Shown here piece after piece: positions 45,066 through 55,624 of a DNA stretch of 64,000 nt. How positions within the stretch are numbered: the first letter of the stretch is position 1; each line of letters opens with the position of its first letter. Position numbers and translations under genes: made by a program. The DNA lies in assembly GCA_949752735.1 (NCBI GenBank), contig OX457040.1, forward strand, positions 4,989,870 to 5,053,869, written 5' to 3'. The stretch comes from Lumbricus terrestris (taxonomy: Eukaryota > Annelida > Clitellata > Crassiclitellata > Lumbricidae). Under the pieces are notes generated by a model that saw only the letters and a program-made list of their open reading frames with translations, searched no databases and had not been told where the DNA came from.

Positions 45066-45314
45066 TACAAGAAGTATTTGTATTTACAAAGTAAATAATA
45101 AGATGAGATGAATTTCACAACAATGGCCTCGACGTTTCAGTTATTTAGGTGTAATTTGTATTTTAATTGTATTTTAATGTTATTTTTTTTGAATATGTTA
45201 CTAGGTTACTTTCCTGGATTTAGCGACATCCATCGTCCTAGGGATAATGATATAATAATTTTAGAGTGCAGAGCAACAATGTTGAGTTGGCAGCCGATCA
45301 ATGTATATATTATA

Positions 45315-45415
45315 TGGATGGATCCTATTTGACCAGGGTCTATGACAACAGAGGCCGTTACCCCGGACAGAAATTTGCTCGGCATATTACAGCACTTAAG
45401 AGCAAGGTATTAGAC
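45315..45415 (-). repeat. (ATCC)-tailed short element, well preserved
   Basis: Plus-strand text is ATGGATGGATCC, ATTTGACCAGGGTCTATGAC, AACAGAGGCCGTTACCCCGG, ACAGAAATTTGCTCGGCATA and TTACAGCACTT, followed by AAGAGCAAGGTATTAGAC. That last part is shared with 50508-50526, so the family consensus extends beyond the usual 85 bp on its 5' side. Confidence 0.75.
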
Positions 45416-45751
45416 TATATCTCGATGGTAAACGCAATTAAATATCGCTGGTGAGCGTAATTAAAAGGTGGGTAATGAGTGAATTATTGTGGTGTGTTGT
45501 ATTTCCCGTACAATGGCGCTCCCAGTGCGCAAAGTATCGAGACAATATTGAGATGTTTTGAGAAGAGACAAGACATAAGAGATACTACCAGAGAGAATTG
45601 CAGAGCGAACAAGATAAAGGACGAATACTTGAAGCAAATGATGCACGACTGATACCACTGATTTTAATGTTCGAAGGCCAAACACTGTAACAGCCCTATC
45701 CTGTCGTCATACGGCATTCATTTCAATTTGAATTAATAAAATACGAAAATT

Positions 45752-45990
45752 ATTGATTGATTGATTGATTCCAAAAATTGATATAGCGTATCCTCAAACA
45801 AACTACTCAGAGGCGCTCTCTGCGCTGGCCTACTTGATGTCAATTGTCATTAAGAACAAATACATGTATATTACATCAGTTAGTAAACAATGCACAGGCA
45901 TAAGTATGCTTTTAGTGACATGTGAGATTTGAAGTCACAGCCACTCAGCTGATGATCTGGCCAACCATTAGACTCACGCCCTACCTTAAT
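45752..45990 (-). mobile_element. tRNA-derived SINE with LINE-like tail
   Basis: On the minus strand the head is TGGTTGGCCAGATCATCAGC with a B-box-like GTGACTTCAAATCTCAC. The tail is GAGCGCCTCTGAGTAG, then TATATCAA and a (TCAA)n run (TTGATTGATTGATTGATT on the plus strand, 45752-45771). The body differs from the 24331 and 50025 copies, so it may be a separate subfamily sharing the tail. Confidence 0.7.
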
Positions 45991-46149
45991 GAGTTTTGAG
46001 TAAATAATAGTCTTAATAAGTTCTATGAATAGTTGATAATTATTTTGGTAATGCTTGTGTTACAATTATGACGTCTATGAGCATTCATTTCGACATAATT
46101 TATAAGCCTATTTGTGCTAATCAATTTCTTGGTATGGTAGTGTTATTGT

Positions 46150-46345
46150 TTTATAAATGAAATGGTTACGGTTTTACAGGTGTTTAATTTTCAAGTCATC
46201 ATCGACGACCTGAAACACATCCTTCAAAACCATCTATTTTAGCATGATGATGATTTCTGTGATAAAAATGATAACGGTTTTAAAGGTGTTTAATTTTCAT
46301 ACCATCATCGACGACCAGAAATACACCGTGTAAAAACTTTTTCAG
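46150..46345 (+). repeat. Tandem duplication, about 105-bp units
   Basis: Two units share AATGGTTACGGTTTTACAGG-type starts, GGTGTTTAATTTTCA, CATCATCGACGACC and TTCAGCATGATGATGATTT. Each contains the AGGTGTTTAATTTT motif. Confidence 0.8.
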
Positions 46346-46379
46346 CATGATGATGATTTTGGTGAAGGAACCGAGGAAG

Positions 46380-46506
46380 CAAAAAAGACTATCACTATCT
46401 TTGGCTTTCAAGCACATGGACCTTTAACTGCATCTTCCTCTGGCGGCTAACTATCCGCGCCTCAGATTCACACTTTGGTGTGACCTTGCGCGCGTAATAA
46501 ATTTAT

Positions 46507-46574
<68 letters not shown>

Positions 46575-46575
46575 C
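46380..46575 (+). mobile_element. LINE 3' UTR with (TAA)n tail
   Basis: CTTTGGCTTTCAAGCA, CATCTTCCTCTGGCGGCTAA, CTATCCGCGCCTCAGATTCA and CACTTTGG match 15490-15580, the 3' UTR of a LINE whose C-terminus is coding there. A long (TAA)n tail follows at 46508-46574. No coding remains. Confidence 0.75.
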
Positions 46576-46850
46576 ACGAAGATCGAACGAGTTCGCTTAT
46601 CGCTACAGTAACTCTATATAAAAGGTCGACCAAGCCATCCATTCTGCAGATGGCGCTATAAAAATAAACAATTTGGTGAGAAGGGTGCCTTGCAAGGCAT
46701 ACAAACAGTAAAAGTCGACTCTTGTGATCACTCGTACGTTAATCCTTTCGTATTATGAATTGAAATAATGCCACTGTGTCTCAGTTTGAAACTAAATGAC
46801 GATTATTATAATTATATCATCAACTAGATGAGAGAAGAACGACTTGGACA

Positions 46851-46907
46851 CACACGCACGCACACACACACGCAAGCTCACATACACGCACAATTACACA
46901 CACACAC
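46851..46907 (+). repeat. Imperfect (CA)n microsatellite
   Basis: CACACACGCACGCACACACA-type run with CG, CAAG and ATAC interruptions. Confidence 0.9.
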
Positions 46908-46949
46908 ACATGTGTGGATACCACCCCCCTTAGATTATCGGCTATAACT

Positions 46950-47250
46950 TTTGCGCCCTTTAATATGAAAAGACACAAATTCTACCATTCTATAGAGGGA
47001 ATGTAGCGCTACATTTCCATGCTCATTGAGTTGTCTTTTGACAACCGGAAGTGCTCAAAATAAATTAAAATGTATATAAAGGTGTTTTATTTTCATAAAA
47101 TGTTCATGTTTTTTTCTATTATAACTTATCCATAATTTATTTTTTAATAGAAATAAATTATGCCATTCTGTAGAGGGCATTTAGGGCTATTTTCGGATAC
47201 TAAATAATTTGTCTTTTGATGACCGGAAGTGCTCAAAATAAATTTAAATG
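46950..47250 (+). repeat. Tandem duplication, about 175-bp units
   Basis: AAATTCTACCATTCTATAGA/AAATTATGCCATTCTGTAGA, TTGTCTTTTGA and CCGGAAGTGCTCAAAATAAA occur in both units (about 46975-47070 and 47150-47245). Confidence 0.75.
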
Positions 47251-47789
47251 TGTGAAAATGCTGGGTTTTTTTACAACGCGAACCGATATGTCTGCGTAAA
47301 CGTTTCTCAGCGGTTAAAACATGTTTTTTTGTTTTGATTTAACATAAAACAGACTTATTACTAGTTTTTATAGTTGAACATTGGTCTTTATTATATGTAA
47401 ACTATTTTTTATATATAAATCATGTTTAAAACACACAGAATCAAATATATTCCCTATGCGTAAGTATACGTTTTGTGGAATCGACGGGTACCCATGGTAA
47501 AAAATTCATAAATTCGGGGTGCATTCATATTTTATAAACCTAAATATACCATTTTGTGCAGAAATGAATGCTGAATCCAATGGTGTATTACAAGTTATGA
47601 TATCTCACACCAAACCCAAACTCCAGGGGGGTAACCACCCCTTCACCTTGGTAGTCAGTCTTACAAAAAAGCATGGTAGCCTGAGGGTTAATTCATCATT
47701 TTTGTCGATAATTCGGTTAATTGAGTATCGAAAAATGTGTCCATTTCTCGGATTTTGGTGGTTTCACCTTAACCAGAGGGATTGCTCTG

Positions 47790-49155
47790 CGTGGGCCATA
47801 GAAAGTTTAGAGAAGCCTTTCGAACTATTAGACTGTTTTGCCGGATGGTTGCCTTTGCTTCTCTTTGACGGGGAATTTGATCCTAGACGAAAATTATGAA
47901 AAAACTCATAACCATAATTATGATCCAATATTGCGTGGAAAATGACTGCAAAATGGAAAGAACAAACAAGCGAGCAGATAAAAAAGATCACTCAACGCTT
48001 CAACCAATTCATCGAAACTGAATGATCTGTCTATAAAAATACAGCATCGCTGAGGAGAAAGATCGGGGGTCAAAGAGAAAAGAAATACGCAATCTGGAAA
48101 TGGACAAAAAGCATCGAAGAAATCCAGTCTAAAATCTAGGAAACGATTTCTGCACAAAAAACTTGGTCTGACTGAATAATAAACACTTACGGCCGTGAAT
48201 AAACACTGAATATGTTAGATTTGTCATATATTTCGTGTAATCACAGAAGTCTTAGAAAACGGAAGAACGCGTTTTGAATCTTACTTTCAGTCATTGGCAA
48301 CCAGGCCAGAACCAGAGGATGTTTTGGGTGTTAGAACAACCTCCAAAATGAAAAAAAGAGAATATATATATTATATATTCATCAGAACACAACTGATCCA
48401 ACTGGTCAGTGCTGTAATATGCCAAACAAATTTCTGTCGTCAAATTTGGATCCATCCATTCGATCCAACTGGCAAAAAAGTGCGTGCATCAGATCGACTA
48501 AGAATGAATTACCTGGGAAAAATAAGATCTGCTTCAGTATTTATTAGACTACGCACAAGTATTATTGTGGGGCTATAATATTATAATCCAAACAACTAGA
48601 TATAATTCTAATGGCTGGAAGTGAATTTGTAAAGTAAATTTTGAGATGAGGTGAAGTTGGCATCAACTGTTGCGGAAGTAAGACGCTATAATCTTTTAAC
48701 ACCTTTTTTTTAAAAAAGATCAATACTATAAAATAATAAATAATTTGACTGGTTCCGATTTCACATGTATATTATTCAACTCTTGTAATTGTAACGTTTG
48801 TGAAAACTTATTTACACACCCTCTCCAGTGCTATATGTAAATCGTGGTTAACGATTTTTAGTTCACAACAGGAAGTTGTAATCCATATTTTTAGTTAATG
48901 CGCGAGTAAGGCGACCGTTATGTAATAAATTAGTACATCAATTATTGCACCAACTATGCAAAAATAAAGGCAGTAAACAGGCAGTAGCGGCGACAGAAGG
49001 GGGCCAGGGTGACTAAGTCCCCCTAAAAAGAGCTAAACCCCCTAAAAAAGACCATCGGGTTTTTTACAAATAAAAATGAAATATGTCCATGATAAGCCCC
49101 CAAGAAACTGAAATATATCCATGCTATTTGAGCCAAACGATTAAAAACAAGGTCG
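47790..49155 (+). repeat. Repeat pair, copy 2 (partner 33365-34520)
   Basis: Aligns with 33365-34520 through the landmarks listed there. Relative to copy 1 it has the 56-bp insertion at 48406-48461 and about 150 extra bases near 48790-48945. It stops inside the hAT-like MITE. Confidence 0.8.
48406..48461 (+). mobile_element. (ATCC)-tailed element insertion with 11-bp TSD
   Basis: GATCCAACTGG occurs on both sides (48395-48405, 48462-48472) and once in the duplicate repeat at 33978-33988. The 56 inserted bases begin TCAGTGCTGTAATATGCC and end TTTGGATCCATCCATTC. They lack the central hairpin part. The TSD and tail indicate retroposition by target priming. Confidence 0.85.
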
Positions 49156-49281
49156 TAAAACATAAACTTGATAACTGCCGTGTAGCGCTGATGCTATGCA
49201 CAATTCCATCAATAGAACACATTAGATAAACATATTTGCAATTTCTTGCGATCTGATATAATTATTGTATTAGACGACAGC

Positions 49282-49617
49282 ATAAAGGTAGGGAACATTT
49301 CGGCAGTGGGGGGGGGGGGGGCAAAGATATTTACTTTTGCCCGAAAAGTATACCTAAAAAAATTTGGCGGACCGCGAGTCGCCGACATTTTTTCCATTGA
49401 CCAAATTTTCTGATGACATTTTCTATAGTAATTTTGTACAAATCTTCAGAACCTATAGCTGTTTTACCCCTATGTGCCCGAAAAAATCCTCCCATGCCTG
49501 TTGCCCGAAAAAAGGTTCCTCCGCCCATGCCTATAATTTTGCTCGGAAATCACATTTGCCCGAAAGTTGGGGAGGGGCAATTGCCGCCCCCTGGACTCCC
49601 GTCTCCTACGCCTATGG
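49282..49617. mobile_element. Candidate MITE with G-rich interior
   Basis: The left end CATAAAGGTAGGGAAC and the reverse complement of the right end, CATAGGCGTAGGAGAC, are similar at about 11 of 16 positions. The interior has a run of G at about 49304-49319, TTTTGCCCGAAAAGTA and GGAGGGGCAATTGCCGCCCC. This resembles non-autonomous DNA elements but is not proven here, and no TSD is resolved. Confidence 0.4.
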
Positions 49618-50024
49618 ATGTCAGCGTGCGGTGTCGTGGTTCTTCGTAGCTAGGTTGTAGCTTTATCTTTTCTATGGTTGTACTGATATCTATTCATACA
49701 TTGCATTAAACCTGCGCATGATTTTTCTGTCTTTTTCTGTCTTTTTCCATTAAAATTAGGCTTTTCAACATTTTTTTTACAGCTTTGGTGTCAGGTTTCT
49801 TGTATTCAAATCCAAAATTATGGAGATGTCAAAGATGATGATAAAACATTTCATTTCGTTGAAGTAATTAACTGAAAGGCACACCTTTATTTATTATTAA
49901 CAATCTGATATATAGATCTGTCAATCACATTGAATATTATTACGACTACTCAGTGTCGACCTTATTGTAGTCGAGAAATCAACATGAAACAATTAAACTA
50001 AAAGTGTATCGCTTATATCTAGTG

Positions 50025-50235
50025 CTAGCCAGGTGGTGCATGGGTGAGTTCGGTGCATTGGAATTGTAAGATTCCAGGTTCGAAACCATCTGAAGACCTT
50101 GAGCAAGTTCTTTCACACGCAATTGCCCATTCGATACGATGCAGTGTTCGCGCTGTAGTCGGGAGCACCTCTGAGTAGCTAGATTGAAGTGACGCTTTGG
50201 AAAATACGAGAAAAAGGTAAATAAATAAATTAAGT
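50025..50235 (+). mobile_element. tRNA-derived SINE with LINE-like 3' tail
   Basis: The head AGCCAGGTGGTGCATGGGTG and B-box AGGTTCGAAACC (about 50078-50089) precede a body shared with 24331-24545 (GACCTTGAGCAAGTTC, ACGCAATTGCCC, CGATGCAGTGTTCGCGCTG). The tail GGGAGCACCTCTGAGTAGCT and its pairing part precede an (AAAT)n end. Confidence 0.8.
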
Positions 50236-50419
50236 TGCTCTAAAAATTCAACGATTACTTCGGGTTCTTTATAACCTCTTGTATCACCGTGGTTGACTGG
50301 TTGCGCCCCTGAGTCGTCCACTCCAGGGTGTGCTACACGAATTTTTGAAATGAATGAAAGAATGAAACGGTTTTTGGTGCTTTCGCCATTAAATTTCGAT
50401 GGCTGTCAAGTTCCGTTAA

Positions 50420-50526
50420 TGGATGGATCCGATTTGTCCATGGTCTATGACAACTGTACAGAGGCCGTTACCCTGGACAGAAATTTGCTCGGCGTATTAC
50501 AGCACTTGAGAGCAAGGTACTAGACC
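50420..50526 (-). repeat. (ATCC)-tailed short element, well preserved
   Basis: ATGGATGGATCCGATTTGTC, CATGGTCTATGACAAC, GAGGCCGTTACCCTGGACAG and AAATTTGCTCGGCGTATTAC are present. The tract GCACTTGAGAGCAAGGTACT extends the homology with the 45315 copy. A five-base insertion (TGTAC) lies in the hairpin loop region. Confidence 0.75.
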
Positions 50527-50936
50527 AGTTATTTGACGTTGACTCTTTCGTACTTGTCATCAATTAAAGCATGTTAAATACAGGTATATGTAGATCTGTT
50601 TTAATGATAACGTATGAATAAACCGTTTTAAAAGGTGTCTGTGACGAGACCGTATAATATTCGATTGTTACTCATCAGCTTGTCTAAGTGATAGTATGTA
50701 TACACTGTTGAGAAGATTGTAACATCTGCAGAATGGGCGTAAAAGATTTCAAAATCGATCACTATATTTATTATTGTTTTTGCGGCATTTATTTTGCTAA
50801 TATATTATATATTTGTTGAAATAACCTTTAGCATCAACTATACCATTCGCCCCATCCAGCCCCTTCTGCATCCACACACTTCTCTCCACCCCCACCACAA
50901 TTCACCTCGCCTCACCTCGCCCTTCTTCAACTACGG

Positions 50937-51185
50937 TTAACGTTGATATATACATGTACCAACTTCCCGAACAATTTGTCTCTGGGTACAATGGTGTGTT
51001 TGCGACAAATCTTTGTGGCTCAAAGCAAGTGTTTCGACTTCTTCAATATTCTCAGCAGTTCGAGCAGTGCGCGGACGGTCACTGCCGGGAAGACGTTGTG
51101 AAGTTCCAATGCTTCCAATGTTGCGAATAATATAATCCAATGCACTTTGCGAGACCAGCCTTTATAAGGGAACTCTTTTAAAAAT
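50937..51185 (-). pseudogene. Mariner/Tc1-like transposase N-terminal HTH fragment
   Basis: On the minus strand KEFPYKGWSRK in one frame is followed, after a shift near 51140, by IGTSQRLPGSDRPRTARTAE, NIEEVETLALS and TQRQIVREVGT, ending at a stop. The order PGS.RPRTART.ENI...RQI.RE.G is the helix-turn-helix DNA-binding part of IS630-Tc1-mariner transposases. No catalytic DDE/D region follows, so it is a dead fragment. Confidence 0.65.
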
Positions 51186-51451
51186 CTGTTTGCTCCATAA
51201 TGTCTGTTTTGTCTTAAAATTGCATAACATGATTATCTTCTTCACTGAAAGCCATTTCCGTAAATGGTTGAAAAATTAATGACGTCCTTATTACTACTTC
51301 AACGATTTGGCAGAAATTTTTATAGGGCTTTTAATAAAAAAATTATTGATTTTAACGATATACGTTTTGCGTAAATTGCACTTGTTTTGATCAATCATTC
51401 TATGAGTTATAACGATTTTTCCACGGGCTTCCTTGTTTATGCCTCACGGCG

Positions 51452-53253
51452 CAGTGGCGGATCCAGAACGTTTCGAAGGGGGGGGCCAAAAAATTTTGGG
51501 GCTGGGGTCGGAAATTTTTAATTTTTTTGTTGATCTTTCGCTGGAAATCTGATTAACTATTTTAGTCGTTTTTGGCGGAACCAGAGTTTCATTTAGGCCT
51601 CACCTCTAGGGGGATTGAGGTTTCCGGAGGGTTACATAATTCACCGTCTGAAGACAATCATGAGGCGCGCAGCGCCGAGAGTGGTAGGGGAGGGGTGTGG
51701 GGAGGGGATATGCCCCTCCCCACCAGAAACTTTTTGAATTTTCACATTGCAATGGTAGCATTTTAAGCTGTTCTCTTAACAAAATAGCTGTACTTTTCAG
51801 TGCTTATAAGAGTGCCATAAGATCTCAATAAATATTGACTTTACTTAAAAACTTCTTTCCCGAAAACTAGATTTTTTTAAGTAATCCGCCGGAAATCTTC
51901 AAAAAGGGTGTTCAATTTTCCTTCCCAAAAAACCGATGACATTTTTTGATCATCCGTGCGAAATCTTAAAAGAGGTGTTTAATTTTTCGTCTAAAAAGAG
52001 TGATATGACTTTTTAGTCTTTCGTGCGAAATTTTTCAAAAAAGGTGTTTAATTTCGCATCCCAAAAAACTGATGACTTTTTGTAGTAATCTGTGCTAAAT
52101 CTTAAAAAAGGTGTTTAATTTTTCGTCTAAAAAGAGTGATGACTTTTTATTCTTCCGTGTGAAATTTTCAAAAAAGGGTGTTCAACTTATCATCGCAAAA
52201 AACTGATAACTTTTTGTAGTCATGCGTGCGAAATCTTTAAAAAGGTGTTTAATTTTTCGTCTAAAAAGAGTGATGACGTTTTAGTCTTCCGTGCGAAATT
52301 TTCAAAAAAAGGTGTTCAATTTAGCATCGCAAAAAACTGATAACTTTTTGTAGTCATGCGTGCGAAATCTTAAAAAAGGTGTTTAATTGTTCGTCTAATA
52401 AGAGTGATGACGTTTTAGTCTTCCGTGCGAAATTTTCAAAAAAGGTGTTTAATTTCGCATCCCAAAAACTAATGACTTTTTGTAGTCATCCGTGCTAAAT
52501 CTTTAAAAAAGGTGTTTAATTTTTCGTCTAAAAAGAGTGATGACCTTTTACTCTTCCGTGCGAAATTTTCAAAAAAAGGTGTTCAATTTAGCATCGCAAA
52601 AAACTGATAACTTTTTGTAGTCATGCGTGCGAAATCTTAAAAAAGGTGTTTATTTTTCGTCTAAAAAGTGATGACGTTTTAAGGCTAAAATAAATAAAAT
52701 ACTCCCACTACTGAATGAAATATAGTAAGATATAAATAAAAACAAGGAGTAAACATGTGTTATCATTCACCGCACTTTCTTGCACATGTAGACTACACTA
52801 AAAACTTAACATGTTTCGCCCTGAAATTTTTTGGCATCTGCAAAAAATAAATTACATCCCAAACACTGTTGTTCGTGTTAACTTGATTTGTAATTAATAG
52901 TTAGTTGTACTTAGTTATACTTGTGTTTATTTGTGTTAATGTTTTTAAAATTTACTACGAATATATACACGATTGACTTACATTGTATGCCATAAATCAT
53001 AGTTGGATACTGTTATAAGATTGTTTCATTTCGTTGCTTTATATTAAGACAATGCAATTGCGTGAGAGACTTAGATTACATTTATATATATTATTTCTAT
53101 TATAGATTTTAATTACATTTATACATTAATTCTCCTGTGCATGACTGACACCCTGATTTTTTTTTTCGTCCACCATGGATGGGGGGCCACGTCCCATGGT
53201 GATTTGAAATGGGGGGGCCATGGCCGGATTGGCCCCCCCTGGATCCGCCCCTG
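51452..53253. mobile_element. hAT element, 1.80 kb, inverted sister of 40194-42163
   Basis: The left end is CAGTGGCGGATCCAGAACG and the right end is CCTGGATCCGCCCCTG. The TSD TCACGGCG is perfect (51444-51451, 53254-53261). Its whole body is the reverse complement of the nested hAT at 40194, including the tandem array (51880-52685) and TTAACATGTTTCGCCCTGAA. It has no transposase frame. Two such copies with different TSDs show that this array-bearing element itself moves. Confidence 0.93.
51880..52685 (-). repeat. Tandem array of about 66-bp half-units, sister array
   Basis: AAAAAGGTGTTTAATTTTTC, GTCTAAAAAGAGTGATGAC and TTCCGTGCGAAATTTTC alternate with AACTGATGACTTTTTGTAGT and CATCCGTGCGAAATCTT. 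Unit number and spacing differ from 40790-41745, so the arrays evolve independently. Confidence 0.9.
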
Positions 53254-53261
53254 TCACGGCG

Positions 53262-54149
53262 TACATATCAATGGTTGAACCTCACTTTTTATTTTATAAA
53301 GATACTTCACACCTTTTATAATATTTATGCCTGTAATATAAACATTTGGGTCGGCAAAAATTACTAAAATTATCCATTACTTGAAATTGTGAAACTGCAC
53401 TCTTCATTGCACACCTCTTATTACGTCTATAATTTCACATATAAAACTTACTAAGCAATGACCTAAACTGATACCTAACTGGTCGGTCGATGTCTTCGTA
53501 ACAAAATTAATATTGATAATCGTATAATTTATTAATTCAAAACGGCATGGGCTCAGTTTGATTGTAATCTAAGGTAAGGACGGATGATAAGAAATAGTAA
53601 AAAGTCGAATATAACTATTCTATTCTATTCTATTTGGGTATTTATAAAGCGCCTCTCACATTACAACCTAATCAGACGGATGAAACAGATTGCTTGATCA
53701 TATACATTGCTGAACTCCTAACGTTTTAAAAGTGTCATAGTTGAGTCGTTTCATTTCAAAATCAAACGTTCAGCGACATGCGTCCCTTTGCCGCTTAGGA
53801 GAAATTAACAACACATTGCAATATAACTAATTCTACACAGAGTCACAATAAAAAAAAGAGGTGGTTTGAAACGAGGGAGACGACAAAGTGACGTCGGATG
53901 AGGTGACAATAACCGACGAAGGAGCTGCGGGACAGATCCGCCACGAAGGTATATACTTAAGTATCTATTTCCCCCTCCCAACCTATGAGCCCCAACCTAT
54001 GAGCCCCCAACTCCAAACGTACGATCAAATTAGTTATTTTTGGCGTCACGTGCAATTTCGCTAGATCCATTGTCAAACTTTTAAATGATTTTGTTGAGTG
54101 TTTAACGCTATCAAGCATTGAATTGAGTATAGGATATCTACTCTAGTCT
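53262..54149. other. No gene seen; one SINE/LINE tail remnant
   Basis: At 53618-53670 the minus strand reads GAGAGGCGCTTTATAAATAC, then CCAAATAGAATAGAATAG. This is the end of the stem-loop tail plus a (GAATA)n run. Two ACACCT motifs are near 53305-53412. Confidence 0.6.
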
Positions 54150-54660
54150 GGTGCTGCATGCTAGGCCTTGCTCCTGCCTACCTTTGTGAGCTTTGTAGCC
54201 CTACTCTTAGTTCTCACCACTTCCGCTCCCTTCGTTCGACTGAACAAAGTCTACTCTCAGTCCATTTTGCTCGAACTTCAACTATGCAGAACCGTGCTTT
54301 CTCGGTGGTGGGACCCTCAACCTGGAATAGTCTTCCTCTGACCCTCCGCTCTCTTTGTAAAAATCCTTCTCAGGCTTTCCGCTCTCATCTTAAGACAGTT
54401 TTATTTGGCCGCGCTGAGGTTGGGAGCGCCTCTGAGTAGCCACCTTGAAGAGGCGCTATATAAATGCATCTAATGAATGAATGAATGAATGAATGAATGA
54501 ATGAATGAATGAATGAATGAATGAATGAATGAATGAATGAATGAATGAATGAATGAATGAATGAATGAATGAATGAATGAATGAATGAATGAATGAATGA
54601 ATGAATGAATGAATGAATGAATGAATGAATGAATGAATGAATGAATGAATGAATGTAGAT
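54150..54660 (+). pseudogene. L2/CR1-like LINE 3' end with very long (AATG)n tail
   Basis: The frame 54158-54439 reads MLGLAPAYLCELCSPTLSSH, HFRSLRSTEQSLLSV, HFARTSTMQNRAFSVVGPST, WNSLPLTLRSL and LKTVLFGRAEVGSASE before a stop. It parallels the last about 90 residues at 61699-63867 (GLAPTYLCDLI...SLWNGLL). The 3' UTR forms GCGCCTCTGAGTAG...AAGAGGCGC and continues TATATAAATGCATC into (AATG)n at 54474-54655. It is 5' truncated without catalytic motifs. Confidence 0.9.
54474..54655 (+). repeat. (AATG)n microsatellite, about 180 bp
   Basis: Uninterrupted AATG/GAAT repeat that grew from the LINE 3' tail. Confidence 0.97.
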
Positions 54661-55157
54661 ACTTTGTAGAGCTGCTCTATTTGCCTCTCCAGAACTGTTT
54701 CTAATTATTCTATATCACAAATCCTATAACCGAGCTCAACAGAAATAGAGGTGTCACAGAATTTTTTAACAAACTACACGTAAAGCTAAACCATAATATT
54801 ATTAATTTTAGGCCTACATTCTGCTTCGAAACCTCTTTTTCTGTTGGACTGATTTAAATAAATTTGGCGACCATGTTGCTACAACAATGATGTAAATGTA
54901 TTCCACATAATTATTCGAAAAACATACTCCATATATAGAAGATTAGATTTAATGAGCGAAACTGTGCTAAAAATATATCGCTTCCCAATATATCCTCACA
55001 AAATCGACTCAGCCTGTTTGATAAAATGACCAGTGGGTGAGTGACCAGGGCCGCGACTAGCTGCCAAAGAGTTCAACTCGAGACTTCTTATGATTTGAGA
55101 CCATTGCAAAATAAGCATAGTGGAATGACATCGAAGGGCTTTGGAGGTTGAAATGCA
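54661..55157. other. No gene seen
   Basis: AT-rich sequence with an AGAGGTGTC site near 54748 and one TAGGCCTA. No domain or repeat boundary is found. Confidence 0.5.
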
Positions 55158-55624
55158 CCGGTGTCACGAAATAGAGTAGCCTATCGTCCGTATTAATCGT
55201 ATCGCCCAGATAAAGAGAAGTTGAAAAAGTAGGCCTACTTTCGCGTGTATTTATTTTTGCAATTCAACTTCCATCTGCTTTGTTTCGAACTAACAGGTAT
55301 ATTTAGTCGTGCAAGATAATTCTGCTCGCTTTGGTTTTAGAACAATTAGAACACCTAGAACACTTAAAAACACTTCGAGTTATTAAATAAATTCGAGTTG
55401 CCTTGCTTTGAACATTGCTTAGGATATTAAAAACAATAACTATTATTAGAGCCACTTCAAATTTTGTTTACAATTTTTTTTCCAATTATACGCATTTAAA
55501 CAAAATGGAAAAAATGGCTTATTCCCCGGATTGTCTATGCTGGTAAGTTTCATCCGGGGATGGATTAATTCACCCCCCCCCCCCTTGATGGCCTTAAGGG
55601 GTATAGAATATCCCGCGACACCGG
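55158..55624 (+). mobile_element. MITE family 'CCGGTGTCA', copy 2
   Basis: Full-length partner of 2246-2716: CCGGTGTCACGAAATAGAGT at the left, GTATAGAATATCCCGCGACA and CCGG at the right. The AGAACACTTAAAAACACTT repeats, the ATTCCCCGGAT...ATCCGGGGAT pair and a run of C are inside. Confidence 0.75.

Noticed and set aside
45945..45960. CTGATGA as a hammerhead ribozyme core
   Set aside because: No GAAA/stem partners at the required positions. The sequence is the reverse strand of a tRNA-like SINE head.
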